From NCBI GenBank assembly GCA_030746555.1, contig JASLMK010000012.1, positions 1-64,000 on the forward strand: DNA of 64,000 nt. Direction: 5' to 3'. This DNA comes from Planctomycetota bacterium (lineage in GTDB: Bacteria; Planctomycetota; UBA1135; GCA-002686595). Shown piece after piece: positions 1 to 8,241 of this stretch. The translations under genes were made by a program, and so were the position numbers. The stretch's first letter is position 1; every line of letters starts with the position of its first letter. Below the pieces are notes generated by a model. That model was given only the letters and a program-made list of their open reading frames with translations, did not search any database and had not been told where the DNA came from.

Positions 1-138
1 GGGTTCTGGCGACGCAGGCGACCCTGAACGGGTCGTCGAGGAAGCCAGGTTCTCGAAAAGCGCCGCCAGGGGCCGAGAGGCCGTCGAAGACGGCCGGTTG
101 CGAAGTCTGGTGTGCGTGTTCATGAATCATCCGGGCTA
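1..138 (+). repeat. Near-palindromic dispersed repeat, copy A (left part missing)
   Basis: This is the right-hand 138 bases of a roughly 200-bp element found again at 9814-10014 and 27697-27897. It is almost identical to those copies. It ends with the same terminal motif, GTTCATGAATCATCCGGGCTA, and contains the 17-base palindrome GGCCGTCGAAGACGGCC. About 66 bases of the left arm lie outside the window. The terminal TA together with the flanking bases makes TAGACT (137-142), which could act as a -10 box for the gene starting at 195, but I see no good -35 box. Confidence 0.9.
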
Positions 139-194
139 GACTCGCCTCTTCGCGGCACGTGCGATCCACGTGCGGACTCAGGCAGGAGGGAGTG

Positions 195-890
195 ATGGGG
201 AGAGTCATCATCGGCGTGCTGATCGGCCTGGCTCTCGGCTTGGCTGTGGGCAGCGTCTGGTTCAGCGGGTCGGGAGGCGGCGCCGGCCTGAGGCCGGGTG
301 GAGCGGCACCCCTCGCCCTGGAGCGACTCCAGAGCGAGGACCTGGCCGCGCCCTCCGCCGCCGCGCCCCCTTGGCCCTCCGATGCGGAGACCGAGGTGGG
401 CGTGATCGAGACGCCGAGCGAGCACCGCGTGACCGCCGCGCTGGAGAGCACGCGGCGCATCGCGGCCCGCAGGCACGAGGGCGAGGGCGCCATCTGGGGC
501 ACGATCACGACCGGCGACGGGCTCGGTGTCGGCGGCGTCACGGTGCGCGCCGTCCTGCGCGATCCATCCTCCATGATCGACTCCCCCGAGGAGGTCGGCG
601 CCGCGCCGCCCGACCTGTCCCTGGAGGCGGCGGTGCAGGCAGCGGCGGAGGAGCACGCGCGCGTACGGGCCGGTCTGTTCGAGGCGCGCAGCGACGCGAG
701 CGGCGCCTACCGCATCGAGGGCCTGCCCGGCCGCCAGTTCCGCCTCACCGCACACCTGGACGGCTGGCAGTGCGACGCGCTGGTCGGGCGCTACTACCGG
801 GTCTCCACCGACGTCGATGACGAGCACCGCCAGCTCGAGATCGAGGTGCCCTGTGGCCTCGTCACCCTCGCTCCAACAGAACGCGGATAG
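195..890 (+). CDS. Membrane-anchored protein with carboxypeptidase-regulatory-like domain
   Basis: A 231-residue protein of unknown function. The ATG at 195 is preferred over an in-frame ATG at 159 because GGAGGGAG lies just upstream of it and it begins directly with a hydrophobic segment (MGRVIIGVLIGLALGLAVG), which looks like an uncleaved signal anchor. The next 60 or so residues are low-complexity and rich in Ala, Pro and Glu. The second half reads as one beta-sandwich of the carboxypeptidase-regulatory type: GTITTGDGLGVGGVTVRA, then a loop, then SDASGAYRIEGLPG, the usual end of such a domain. The protein probably sits outside the cytoplasmic membrane. It is separated from the formate dehydrogenase genes by its own stop at 890 and a likely promoter at 940, so a functional link is not implied. 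Confidence 0.75.
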   Translation: MGRVIIGVLIGLALGLAVGSVWFSGSGGGAGLRPGGAAPLALERLQSEDLAAPSAAAPPWPSDAETEVGVIETPSEHRVTAALESTRRIAARRHEGEGAIWGTITTGDGLGVGGVTVRAVLRDPSSMIDSPEEVGAAPPDLSLEAAVQAAAEEHARVRAGLFEARSDASGAYRIEGLPGRQFRLTAHLDGWQCDALVGRYYRVSTDVDDEHRQLEIEVPCGLVTLAPTERG

Positions 891-939
891 GCCGCCGGCT
901 CCCCACGCCGATCTTCGGGCAAAGCACGCGCCGATCCCC

Positions 940-945
940 TACCCT
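940..945 (+). promoter_or_regulatory. Likely -10 box (TACCCT) of fdhBA
   Basis: TACCCT ends 6 nt before the GTG at 952. With normal spacing, transcription would begin at or next to the start codon, making a leaderless mRNA. The same TACCCT-N7-GTG layout occurs before aspS. No convincing -35 box is visible. Confidence 0.4.
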
Positions 946-951
946 GTCGGC

Positions 952-2577
952 GTGGGTCCTTCCGATTCCGACCTGATCGACCGCTGGCGAGGCGCGCCCG
1001 CGCCCCTGCTCGGGCTCCTGCACGCCTTCCACGACCGCGACGGGCACCTCTCCGACGAGGCCCTGCGGGCCGTGGCCGAGGGCCTGCGGGTGCCCCTGGC
1101 CGACCTCTACGGAACGGTGAGCTTCTACCACCACTTCTCGCGCAAGAGCGGCGGGCGGGACGCGCCGCGAGTCTGCGACGGGCCCGTCTGCAAGCAGCGC
1201 GGCAGCGACGTCCTGCTGGCCGAGCTCGAAGGCGCGACCCCCATGCCCTGCGCCGGCCGCTGCGACGAGCCGATCCCGGTCCTGCGCGGCGGCCAGGTGC
1301 TCGTCGGCACCCCCGGCGAGGGCCTGCGCGCGGCTCCGACGCCCCTGCCACCGCCCAACCCCGCCGAAGGAGAGGAGTGCTGCTTCGCGCACGTGCGCGA
1401 GGAGGGTCGGTCGACGCTGGCCGGCTACGGCGGCGCCTATCGAGCCCTGGCGCGGGCGCGGGAGCTCGGTCCGGAGGCCTTGCTGGAGGAACTGGACGCC
1501 TCGGGCCTCGCCGGTCGCGGCGGCGCGGGCTTCCCCACCGCCCGCAAGTGGCGCGCCGTGCGCGAGGCCCCCGGCGGCCCCAAGACCGTCGTCTGCAACG
1601 CCGACGAGGGCGAGCCCGGGTGCTTCAAGGACCGCGTGCTGATGGACCACGATCCGCACGCGGTGCTCGAGGGCATGGCCGTCGCCGCCGCCGCCACGGG
1701 GGCGACGCGCGGCTTCGTGTATCTGCGCTACGAATACCCCCATACCCAAACCGTGCTGGAGCGAGCGATCGACGAGGCGCGCGACGAGCTCGACGACTTC
1801 GAGGTCTGCGTGCGCCGCGGCGCGGGAGCCTACATCTGCGGCGAGGAGACCTCGCTCTTGAACAGCCTGGAGGGAGCTCATCCCTTCCCGCGCAACCGAC
1901 CGCCCTTTCCGGTCACCCACGGCTTCGAGCAGACGCCCACCGTCGTCAACAACGTCGAGACCCTCGCGTCGGTCCCGCCGATCGTCGAGCGCGGCGCGGA
2001 CTGGTACGCCGGTCTGGGCCTGGGCGAACAGCGCGGCACCAAGATCATCAGCCTGTCGGGGGACGTACGGCGACCGGGAAACTACGAGGTGCCCCTGGGC
2101 TTCCCGCTGCACCAGCTCCTGTTCGACTGGGCCGGCGGCCCAGAAGACGGACGGGAGCTCCAGGCGGTCACGATGGCCGGCCTCTCCGGCGGCTTCCTCG
2201 GACCCGACGACTTCGCCGCCACCCTCGACGAGCCCTGCCTGCGCTCCCGCGGCTCGTTCCTCGGCGCGGGCGGCGTGATGGTGTTCGACGACCGCCGCGA
2301 CATGGTCGACGTCGCCCGCCAGGCCATGGCCTTCTTCGCCGACGAGTCCTGCGGCAAGTGCTTCCCCTGCCGCATCGGTACCCAGCGCCTGACCGAGCGC
2401 CTGGCGGGCACGGCGGGACCGACGGCTCCCGACGCCTGGAGGAAGGAGGTGCACGCGATCGGCGAGACCATGGCCCAGGTCAGCGCCTGCGGCCTGGGGA
2501 TCGCCGCGCCCCTGATCACCGAGAGCCTGTTGCGGCTCTTCCCCGAGCGAGTGGACGAGGCCCTGGCGCGACGATGA
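952..2577 (+). CDS. fdhB: NAD-dependent formate dehydrogenase, NuoE-NuoF fusion (diaphorase) subunit
   Basis: This 541-residue protein joins two complex-I-type modules. Residues 1-140 are NuoE-like, with four [2Fe-2S] ligands at about C75, C80, C100 and C104 (VCDGPVC, CAGRC). The rest is NuoF-like: the FMN/NADH site GRGGAGFPTARKW, then GAYICGEETSLLNSLEG, and near residue 467 the N3-cluster motif DESCGKCFPCRIGTQRL. The same fusion is known in HoxF-type diaphorases. It should pass electrons between the FdhA iron-sulfur chain and NAD(H) in the cytoplasm. The reading frame is open from 817, but homology begins after residue 45 of that longer frame, so the GTG at 952 is the better start. Its stop overlaps the fdhA start (ATGA), indicating translational coupling. 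Confidence 0.88.
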   Translation: MGPSDSDLIDRWRGAPAPLLGLLHAFHDRDGHLSDEALRAVAEGLRVPLADLYGTVSFYHHFSRKSGGRDAPRVCDGPVCKQRGSDVLLAELEGATPMPCAGRCDEPIPVLRGGQVLVGTPGEGLRAAPTPLPPPNPAEGEECCFAHVREEGRSTLAGYGGAYRALARARELGPEALLEELDASGLAGRGGAGFPTARKWRAVREAPGGPKTVVCNADEGEPGCFKDRVLMDHDPHAVLEGMAVAAAATGATRGFVYLRYEYPHTQTVLERAIDEARDELDDFEVCVRRGAGAYICGEETSLLNSLEGAHPFPRNRPPFPVTHGFEQTPTVVNNVETLASVPPIVERGADWYAGLGLGEQRGTKIISLSGDVRRPGNYEVPLGFPLHQLLFDWAGGPEDGRELQAVTMAGLSGGFLGPDDFAATLDEPCLRSRGSFLGAGGVMVFDDRRDMVDVARQAMAFFADESCGKCFPCRIGTQRLTERLAGTAGPTAPDAWRKEVHAIGETMAQVSACGLGIAAPLITESLLRLFPERVDEALARR

Positions 2578-5279
2578 CCTCCCCCGCCGAACACCGACTC
2601 CTGCTCGACGGCGAGTCCGTCTCTTTCCGGGAGGGCGAGACCCTCTTCGAGCTCGCCCGCCGCCACGGCGACGCGGTGCCCTCCCTGTGCTTCGACGACC
2701 GCCTCGAACCCCTGGGCGCCTGCCGCCTGTGCGTGGTCGAGGTCGAGGGACAGGCGCGACCGGTGGCCTCCTGCACGACCCAGGCGGCCGACGGCATGGT
2801 CGTGCGCACCATGACCGAGGCCCTCGAGCGCCACCGCAAGGCGCTCTGCGACCTCGTCGTCTCCGAGAACCCCGCCGGGGCGACGATCGATCCCCTGCGG
2901 GGCAGCGCCTCCCAGGAGCTGGCGGCCCTCGCCGTGCGCTACGAGGCCGACGGGGGGCGCTTCGCCGGCGCGCGCTCGGGCGCCTCGCGCACCGACGACC
3001 CCAACCCGATGATCCTGCGAGACTACGACCACTGCATCTCGTGCTACCGCTGCGTGCGGGTCTGCTCCGAGCAGCAGGGCGACGACGCGATCACCGTCGG
3101 GGGGCGCGGGTTCGCCACGCGCATCACGACCGAGTTCGAGGGCCCGCTCGCCGACTCGGCCTGCACCTTCTGCGGCCAGTGCGTCCAGACCTGCCCGACG
3201 GGCGCCCTCGCCGACCGGCGCGCCCTGCGACACGCCGACGCGCCCGGGGAGCTCGCGGCCACGCGCTCGGTCTGCCCCTATTGCGGCGTCGGCTGCAGCC
3301 TGGACATCCTGACCAAGGGCGAGCGCATCGTCGGCGTCCAGCCGGCCTTCGACGGCCCGGCCAACGAGGGCGCCCTGTGCGTCAAGGGCCAGTTCGCCTG
3401 GGAGTGGGTCCAGCACCCCGACCGACTGGCGACGCCGCTGGTGCGCGAGGACGGCGAGCTGGTCGAGGCGAGCTGGGACGAGGCCCTCGACCGCGCCGCC
3501 GACGGCTTCCGCGAGGCGGCGCGCGCCCACGGCCGCGAGGCGGTCTACGCGGTCGCCTCGGGGCGCGCTCCCCACGAGTCGGCCTACACGATCCAGAAGC
3601 TCGTGCGCACCTGCTTCCAATCGAACCACGTCGACAACTGCAGCCGGGCGTGACACGCCCCCACGGTGGCCGGTCTGGCCGCCACCCTGGGTCGCGGCGC
3701 CATGTCGAACCCCTTGGAGGACATGGACAAGCCCGATGTGATCTTCTGCATCGGGACCAACATGACCGAGGCCCACCCGGTCGCGGCCACGCGCCTCAAG
3801 AAGGCCCAGGCGCGGGGCGCAACGCTGATCGTCGCCGACCCGCGCCAGATCCCCCTGGCGCGGCGCGCGGACCTGCACCTGCCTCTGCGGGTCGGCACCG
3901 ACGTCGCGCTCTTGGGCGCCATGGCGCACGTCATCGTGCGCGAGGGACTCGTGGACGAGGCCTTCGTGGCCGAGCGCACGGAGGGGTTCGAGCGCCTGCG
4001 CGACCATGTCGCCTCGTTCACGCCCGAGTGGGCCGAGAGCATCACGGGCGTGGCGGCGGCCGACATCGAGCGAGCAGCGATCGCCTACGGGCGGGCGGAG
4101 CGCGGGGCGATCTACTACACCCTGGGGATCACCGAGCACATCTGCGGCGTCGACAACGTCCAGAGCCTGTGCAACCTGGTGCTCTTGACCGGCAACATCG
4201 GGCGGCCGGGCACGGGCATCAACCCCATGCGCGGCCAGAACAACATCCAGGGCGCCGGGGACGCGGGCGCCCTGCCCAACAACTACCCCGGCTTCCAACC
4301 GGTCACCGATCCCAACAACCAGGCCAAGTTCGAGCGCGCCTGGGGCGTGCGCGTCGACCTCGAGAAGGGCATGACCAAGGTGCGGGCCCTGGAGCGCGCC
4401 GGCGAGAAGATCTTCGCCATGCTGATCTGCGGGGAGAACACGGTCGTCTCAGATCCCGATGCGGACCACTGCCGGCGAGCCCTGGAGAGTCTCGAGCACC
4501 TCGTGGTGATCGACCTGTTCCTGACCGAGACCGCCGAGCTGGCGGACGTGGTCCTGCCCGCGAGCTCCTGGGGAGAGACCGACGGCGTGTTCACCAACAC
4601 CGAGCGCCGCCCCCAGCGCGTGCGCGCCGCGATCGCGCCCCCGGGCGAGGCGCGGCCGGAGTGGTGGATCGTCTCCCAACTCGCCCGGCGCCTGGGGGCG
4701 GAGGGCTTCGAGTACGAGAGCGCGGCGGAGGTCTTCGACGAGCTGTGCTCGCTCTCCCCAACCTACGGCGGTCTCTCCTGGGAGCTGGTCGCGGAGGGTC
4801 GCCACCACTGGCCCGTGCCCGAGGCCGGCCACCCGGGCACTCCGGTCCTGCACATCGGCGAGTTCCCGCGCGGCCGCGGCCTGTTCGCGACGCCGTCGTT
4901 CCGCGATCCTGCGGAGGTGACCGACGAGGAGTACCCGGTCTGGCTCACCACGGGCCGGCGCCTGGCCCACTACCACACGCGCACCATGAGCGGACGCTCG
5001 GCGGGACCGGAGTTCCTCGTCCCCGAGGAGGTCGTCGAGGTGCACCCCGCGGACGTCACCGCCTGGGGCCTCGCCGACGGGGAGAACGCGCTCCTCTCCA
5101 GCCGCCGCGGGAGCGTGGTGGTCCGCGTCGCCGCCGACGACACCTCCCCGCGCGGAACCGTCTTCTCCAGCTTCAGCTTCTCAGACGTGCCTGTGAACGT
5201 CCTGACCGGCTCGGGCTACGATCCGGTCACCGACACGGCGGAACTGAAGGTCTGCCCGGTGCGCATCGAGCCCGCGTGA
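2574..5279 (+). CDS. fdhA: Formate dehydrogenase catalytic subunit, selenoprotein (TGA 3651-3653 read as Sec)
   Basis: This is a 901-residue molybdenum/tungsten bis-MGD enzyme interconverting formate and CO2. Residues 1-80 form a NuoG-like [2Fe-2S] domain (C39, C50, C53, C67). Two [4Fe-4S] sets follow, at C154/157/160/164 (CISCYRCVRVC) and C197/200/203/207 (CTFCGQCVQTCPTG). The molybdopterin domain then opens with CPYCGVGC at about 234. The frame is interrupted only by TGA at codon 360, in the context DNCSRA-TGA-HAPTVAGL. This is exactly where the family has Cys or Sec (CxRV-C/U-HxPTVAGL). The frame continues unshifted for another 541 codons, through GINPMRGQNNIQGAGD and the C-terminal MGD-binding domain. 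A SECIS-like hairpin follows the TGA. I therefore read it as one selenoprotein gene and not as two genes or a nonsense mutant. It is coupled to fdhB by an ATGA overlap. Confidence 0.9.
3665..3683 (+). promoter_or_regulatory. SECIS element of fdhA
   Basis: A hairpin with a 7-bp stem (GGUGGCC / GGCCGCC, one G-U pair) closes a five-base loop GGUCU. The loop begins 18 nt after the UGA. E. coli fdhF carries the same GGUCU apical loop at a similar distance, where SelB binds. The hairpin lies inside coding sequence, as in other bacterial selenoprotein genes. Confidence 0.8.
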
Positions 5280-5331
5280 TCCGACGCCGGGCGCCGCGAC
5301 CCGTCGCGCCAACCAGGCCGAGCCCCCATCC

Positions 5332-5877
5332 ATGCCCATCGTCCGATCCCTCGTCCGATACGCCTTCCTCTCCGCGGTCCTGCTGATCGCCGCCTGTGCC
5401 TCGGCGGGAGAGCGCGCCGGGCCGACACCCCTGGACCTGCCGGGCTTCTGCGTCCTCGGCCCGCGGGTCGCCGGCGGCGGCCAGCCTCCGGTGGAGGTGC
5501 TCGAAACGCTGTCCGAGGCGAGCTACGGCCTGGTGATCAACCTGCGCCGCCCGACCGAGCCCCTGGCGGCGGAGGAGGGTGATCTGGTGCGCGCGGCCGG
5601 GGTGGCCTACGCCGCCATGCCGCTGGGCGGAGACGACCTGACCGCCGACCACGCCCGTCGGCTCACCGCGCTGCTGGAGGCGCACCCCGACGGGCACGTG
5701 CTCCTGCACTGCGCCAGCGGCAATCGGGTCGGCGCCCTGTGGGGACTGCTCGTCGGCCTGCGCGACGGCCTCGACGTCGCCGGCACCCTCGAGGTCGCAC
5801 GCGCCAGCGGCATGCGCAGCCCGACCCTGGCGAAGTGCGTGCGCCTCGCCGTGGGCGGCGCGGCGGGGGGGCGCTGA
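5332..5877 (+). CDS. Putative lipoprotein phosphatase of the dual-specificity/PTP-like type
   Basis: A 181-residue protein with an N-terminal signal ending in a lipobox (VLLIAAC, lipidated Cys about residue 22). The core ends in HCASGNRVGALW, a Cys-x5-Arg phosphate-binding loop with C127 as nucleophile and R132, as in protein-tyrosine/dual-specificity phosphatases and the beta-lactamase-hydrolase-like family. The upstream GLVINLRRPTEP and the aspartate pair at residues 101-102 fit the fold. It probably acts on a phosphorylated substrate outside the inner membrane; the substrate cannot be told from sequence. It follows fdhA by 52 bp and may share its transcript, but no functional link is evident. 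Confidence 0.72.
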   Translation: MPIVRSLVRYAFLSAVLLIAACASAGERAGPTPLDLPGFCVLGPRVAGGGQPPVEVLETLSEASYGLVINLRRPTEPLAAEEGDLVRAAGVAYAAMPLGGDDLTADHARRLTALLEAHPDGHVLLHCASGNRVGALWGLLVGLRDGLDVAGTLEVARASGMRSPTLAKCVRLAVGGAAGGR

Positions 5878-5900
5878 AGCGCGCAGCGCCCGCGCGCGCC

Positions 5901-8153
5901 TCAGTCGCCCACGTAGCCCGCGTCGCGCAGCTCCTGCTCCAGCACCGCGTCGATGCGCGTGCGCTCGGCGCCGGTGAGCGAGGGGTGCTCCTCCCAGAAG
6001 GCCTCGATCTCCCCGAGCCAGCGCTCGCGGTCGAGCCCCTCCCACAGGTCGTGCTGCTCCAGGGGGTCTTCGTCTACGCGGTGCGCGACCGTGTCGGCGT
6101 GGGGATCGAAGGGCGCCTCCCGTTCAAGGGGCGGGTTCTGCATCACCTTGAGCGGCCCGCTGCGCAGGGCCGTCGCCCGACGCTGCCAGCGCGGTGACAG
6201 GTAGGCGCACACCAGCGGCCGCCGCGAGGGGCCGGGCGTCAGGGAGAGCAGCTCGCCCTCCCAGGCCGCGGGGCGCTCCAGCCCCACCGCCGCGGCGATG
6301 GTCGGCGCGATGTCGAGGGTGTGGACCGGGTGCTCGGCCACGCCGCCTCCCTCGAAGCGCCCGGGCTGCCAGAGGATCAGCGGGACCTGGGACTGCTCGC
6401 GGTGGGTGCTCGTCCCGTGGCCCCAGACGCCGTGCTCGTCGAAGGCCTCGCCGTGATCGGAGGTCACCACGACCAGGGTGTGCTCTCCGCCCGGCTTGGC
6501 CCGCAGGCCTCGCAGGAGGCGGCCGACCTGCTCGTCGGTGTAGGCCACCTCCGCGTCGTAGAGGTCGCGCAGGTAGCCCATGTCCTCGTCGGTCAGCTCG
6601 CCCTGAAGCTCCTCCAGGCGCGTCCAGTCGCCGTTCCTCACCGGCAGGCCCAACCCGCCGTCGTAGGGCCGGACGAACTCGTCGCGGAAGCGTTCGACCG
6701 AGTCGTAGGGCGCGTGCGGCTGGAAGGTGTGCCAATACAGGAAGGTCGGCCCGCGCACATCGCTCAGGTGGTCCAGCGCCAGGGCCGCCGTGCGCTCGAT
6801 CCGCCAGGCGTTGACCTCGAACGAGTCGAAGCCCTGGTCCAGTCCGAACCGGGGCGTGACGAAGATCCCCTCGGTGACCGCCGCGGTCTGGTAGCCCGCC
6901 GCGCGCATCACCTCCGCGAGGGTCTCGACCGTCTCCGGCAGGCGCTCGCGGTTGAGCAGGCCGTGCTGGGGCGGGAAGAGCGAGGTCATGATCGAGGTGT
7001 GCGACGGCAGGGTCCAGGTCGCCGCCGAGAGGGGATCGGCGAAGCGCACGCCCGCTCGGGCGAGGTCGTCGATGTTGGGGGAGACGTTGCGCGGGTTGCC
7101 GTAGCAGCCCAGGGCGTCGGCCCGCAGGGTGTCCACGACGATCAGGACGACGTTGGGGCGCTCGGCGCTCGGCCCGGGGGCGTCGAGCACGGGCTCGGCC
7201 CAGAACGGCAGGAGGATCCCCTCACCCCGGTCGCGCGGCTCGGTCGTCGCCAGGGAGAGCTCGACCCTCCGGCCGGCCCAGTCCTCCAAGGGGACGCGGG
7301 CCTCGTGGAACTCGTCGCGCTCGGCGGGAGACAGCGCCTCGTTCCAAACCACGCGCCGTTCGTCCTCGCCCTCGGGGAGCACCGAGACCCAGAAGCCGAC
7401 GCGGCCGCCGGAGTCGGAGCTCGACTCCCCCTCGTCGACCAGGCGCAGTCCCCCGCCCTCGACCAGCCGCAGGCGGTTGCTCCGCAGGCCGAATCCCAGG
7501 CGCAGCTGCGCGCCGGGAGGCACCTCGACGCGCCAAGAGAAGCGTGAGGGCACGGCGGCGGGGAGCACGCGGCGGGTCTGGGAGCCAAGAGTGAGCGAGG
7601 GGGCGGCGCTCGAGTCGGCGACCGAGGGCGCTGGGCCCAAGCAGTGGGCGCGCACCTCCGCGGACCGCGCCCGGTAGGAGACGCGCGCTAGCGCGGGGAG
7701 CTCACGCGGGTCCTCGAGCGCGCTGACGATCCCCTCCCCGTCGATCCGCACCTCTCCCAAGGTCGGCTCGATCGCCTCGTCCGCCCCCAGCGCGCGCCCG
7801 GCCTCGGGATCGTCGAGGCCGTCCCAGCTCACCAGGCGTCCCGGTCCGACCGGCTCGAAGCGCGGCGTCGCCCGCACGCCGATCTCGCCGCCCGCCGCAC
7901 TGGCGGAGCGGTCCAGGGACCAGTCCAGGGTCTCGAGGCGCTCGCCGCGTATCCAGACCCACTCCTCACCGAGAGCCGCTTCGATTTCCTTCGGGAGGCC
8001 GCTGTTGGGGACGTCGGCGCTCTCCGTCTCTTCATCGATCAGGTGCCTGGCGGCGGGCGCGGCCGGTCGGGGCTCGGGCTCCTGCGCACCGGAACACGCC
8101 CAACTCGCGACGCACGCGAGGATCGTGCAGACCCGAAGTCGCTCGTGGATCAT
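5901..8153 (-). CDS. Sulfatase-like alkaline-phosphatase-superfamily lipoprotein
   Basis: The protein has 750 residues. The ATG at 8153 begins a lipoprotein signal (lipobox ASWAC, Cys 20). The open frame upstream, to 8354, lacks plausible protein sequence. Residues 30-330 are a beta-rich region of unknown role. The hydrolase domain starts at about 332 with PNVVLIVVDTLRADALGCYG, and metal-ligand motifs follow (VVTSDHGEAFDEHGVWGHG). The catalytic signature reads TWTLPSHTS with Thr at about 381. The formylglycine Cys/Ser of true sulfatases (C/S-x-P-x-R) is replaced by Thr, and the Arg by His. Members with Thr here are often phosphatases or phosphotransferases, so sulfatase activity is doubtful. 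A possible -10 (TAGGCT, complement of 8204-8209) lies about 50 nt upstream. Confidence 0.82.
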   Translation of the reverse strand: MIHERLRVCTILACVASWACSGAQEPEPRPAAPAARHLIDEETESADVPNSGLPKEIEAALGEEWVWIRGERLETLDWSLDRSASAAGGEIGVRATPRFEPVGPGRLVSWDGLDDPEAGRALGADEAIEPTLGEVRIDGEGIVSALEDPRELPALARVSYRARSAEVRAHCLGPAPSVADSSAAPSLTLGSQTRRVLPAAVPSRFSWRVEVPPGAQLRLGFGLRSNRLRLVEGGGLRLVDEGESSSDSGGRVGFWVSVLPEGEDERRVVWNEALSPAERDEFHEARVPLEDWAGRRVELSLATTEPRDRGEGILLPFWAEPVLDAPGPSAERPNVVLIVVDTLRADALGCYGNPRNVSPNIDDLARAGVRFADPLSAATWTLPSHTSIMTSLFPPQHGLLNRERLPETVETLAEVMRAAGYQTAAVTEGIFVTPRFGLDQGFDSFEVNAWRIERTAALALDHLSDVRGPTFLYWHTFQPHAPYDSVERFRDEFVRPYDGGLGLPVRNGDWTRLEELQGELTDEDMGYLRDLYDAEVAYTDEQVGRLLRGLRAKPGGEHTLVVVTSDHGEAFDEHGVWGHGTSTHREQSQVPLILWQPGRFEGGGVAEHPVHTLDIAPTIAAAVGLERPAAWEGELLSLTPGPSRRPLVCAYLSPRWQRRATALRSGPLKVMQNPPLEREAPFDPHADTVAHRVDEDPLEQHDLWEGLDRERWLGEIEAFWEEHPSLTGAERTRIDAVLEQELRDAGYVGD

Positions 8154-8241
8154 GCGTCTGGGGAGGGGCGGAGGACGGATGGAAGCGAGCGAGATGGTCG
8201 GCAAGCCTAGCACCTCCCCAGCGGTGCCTCCAGTCGTCTGC

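Noticed and set aside
1-138. The repeat as a CRISPR array
   Set aside because: The copies are about 200 bp long, single and 10-18 kb apart, with no short regular repeats or spacers.
3651-3666. fdhA as two separate genes, a nonsense mutant or a frameshifted pseudogene
   Set aside because: The frame is the same on both sides of the TGA, the TGA falls exactly on the Sec/Cys position of the family motif, and a SECIS hairpin with the known loop follows.
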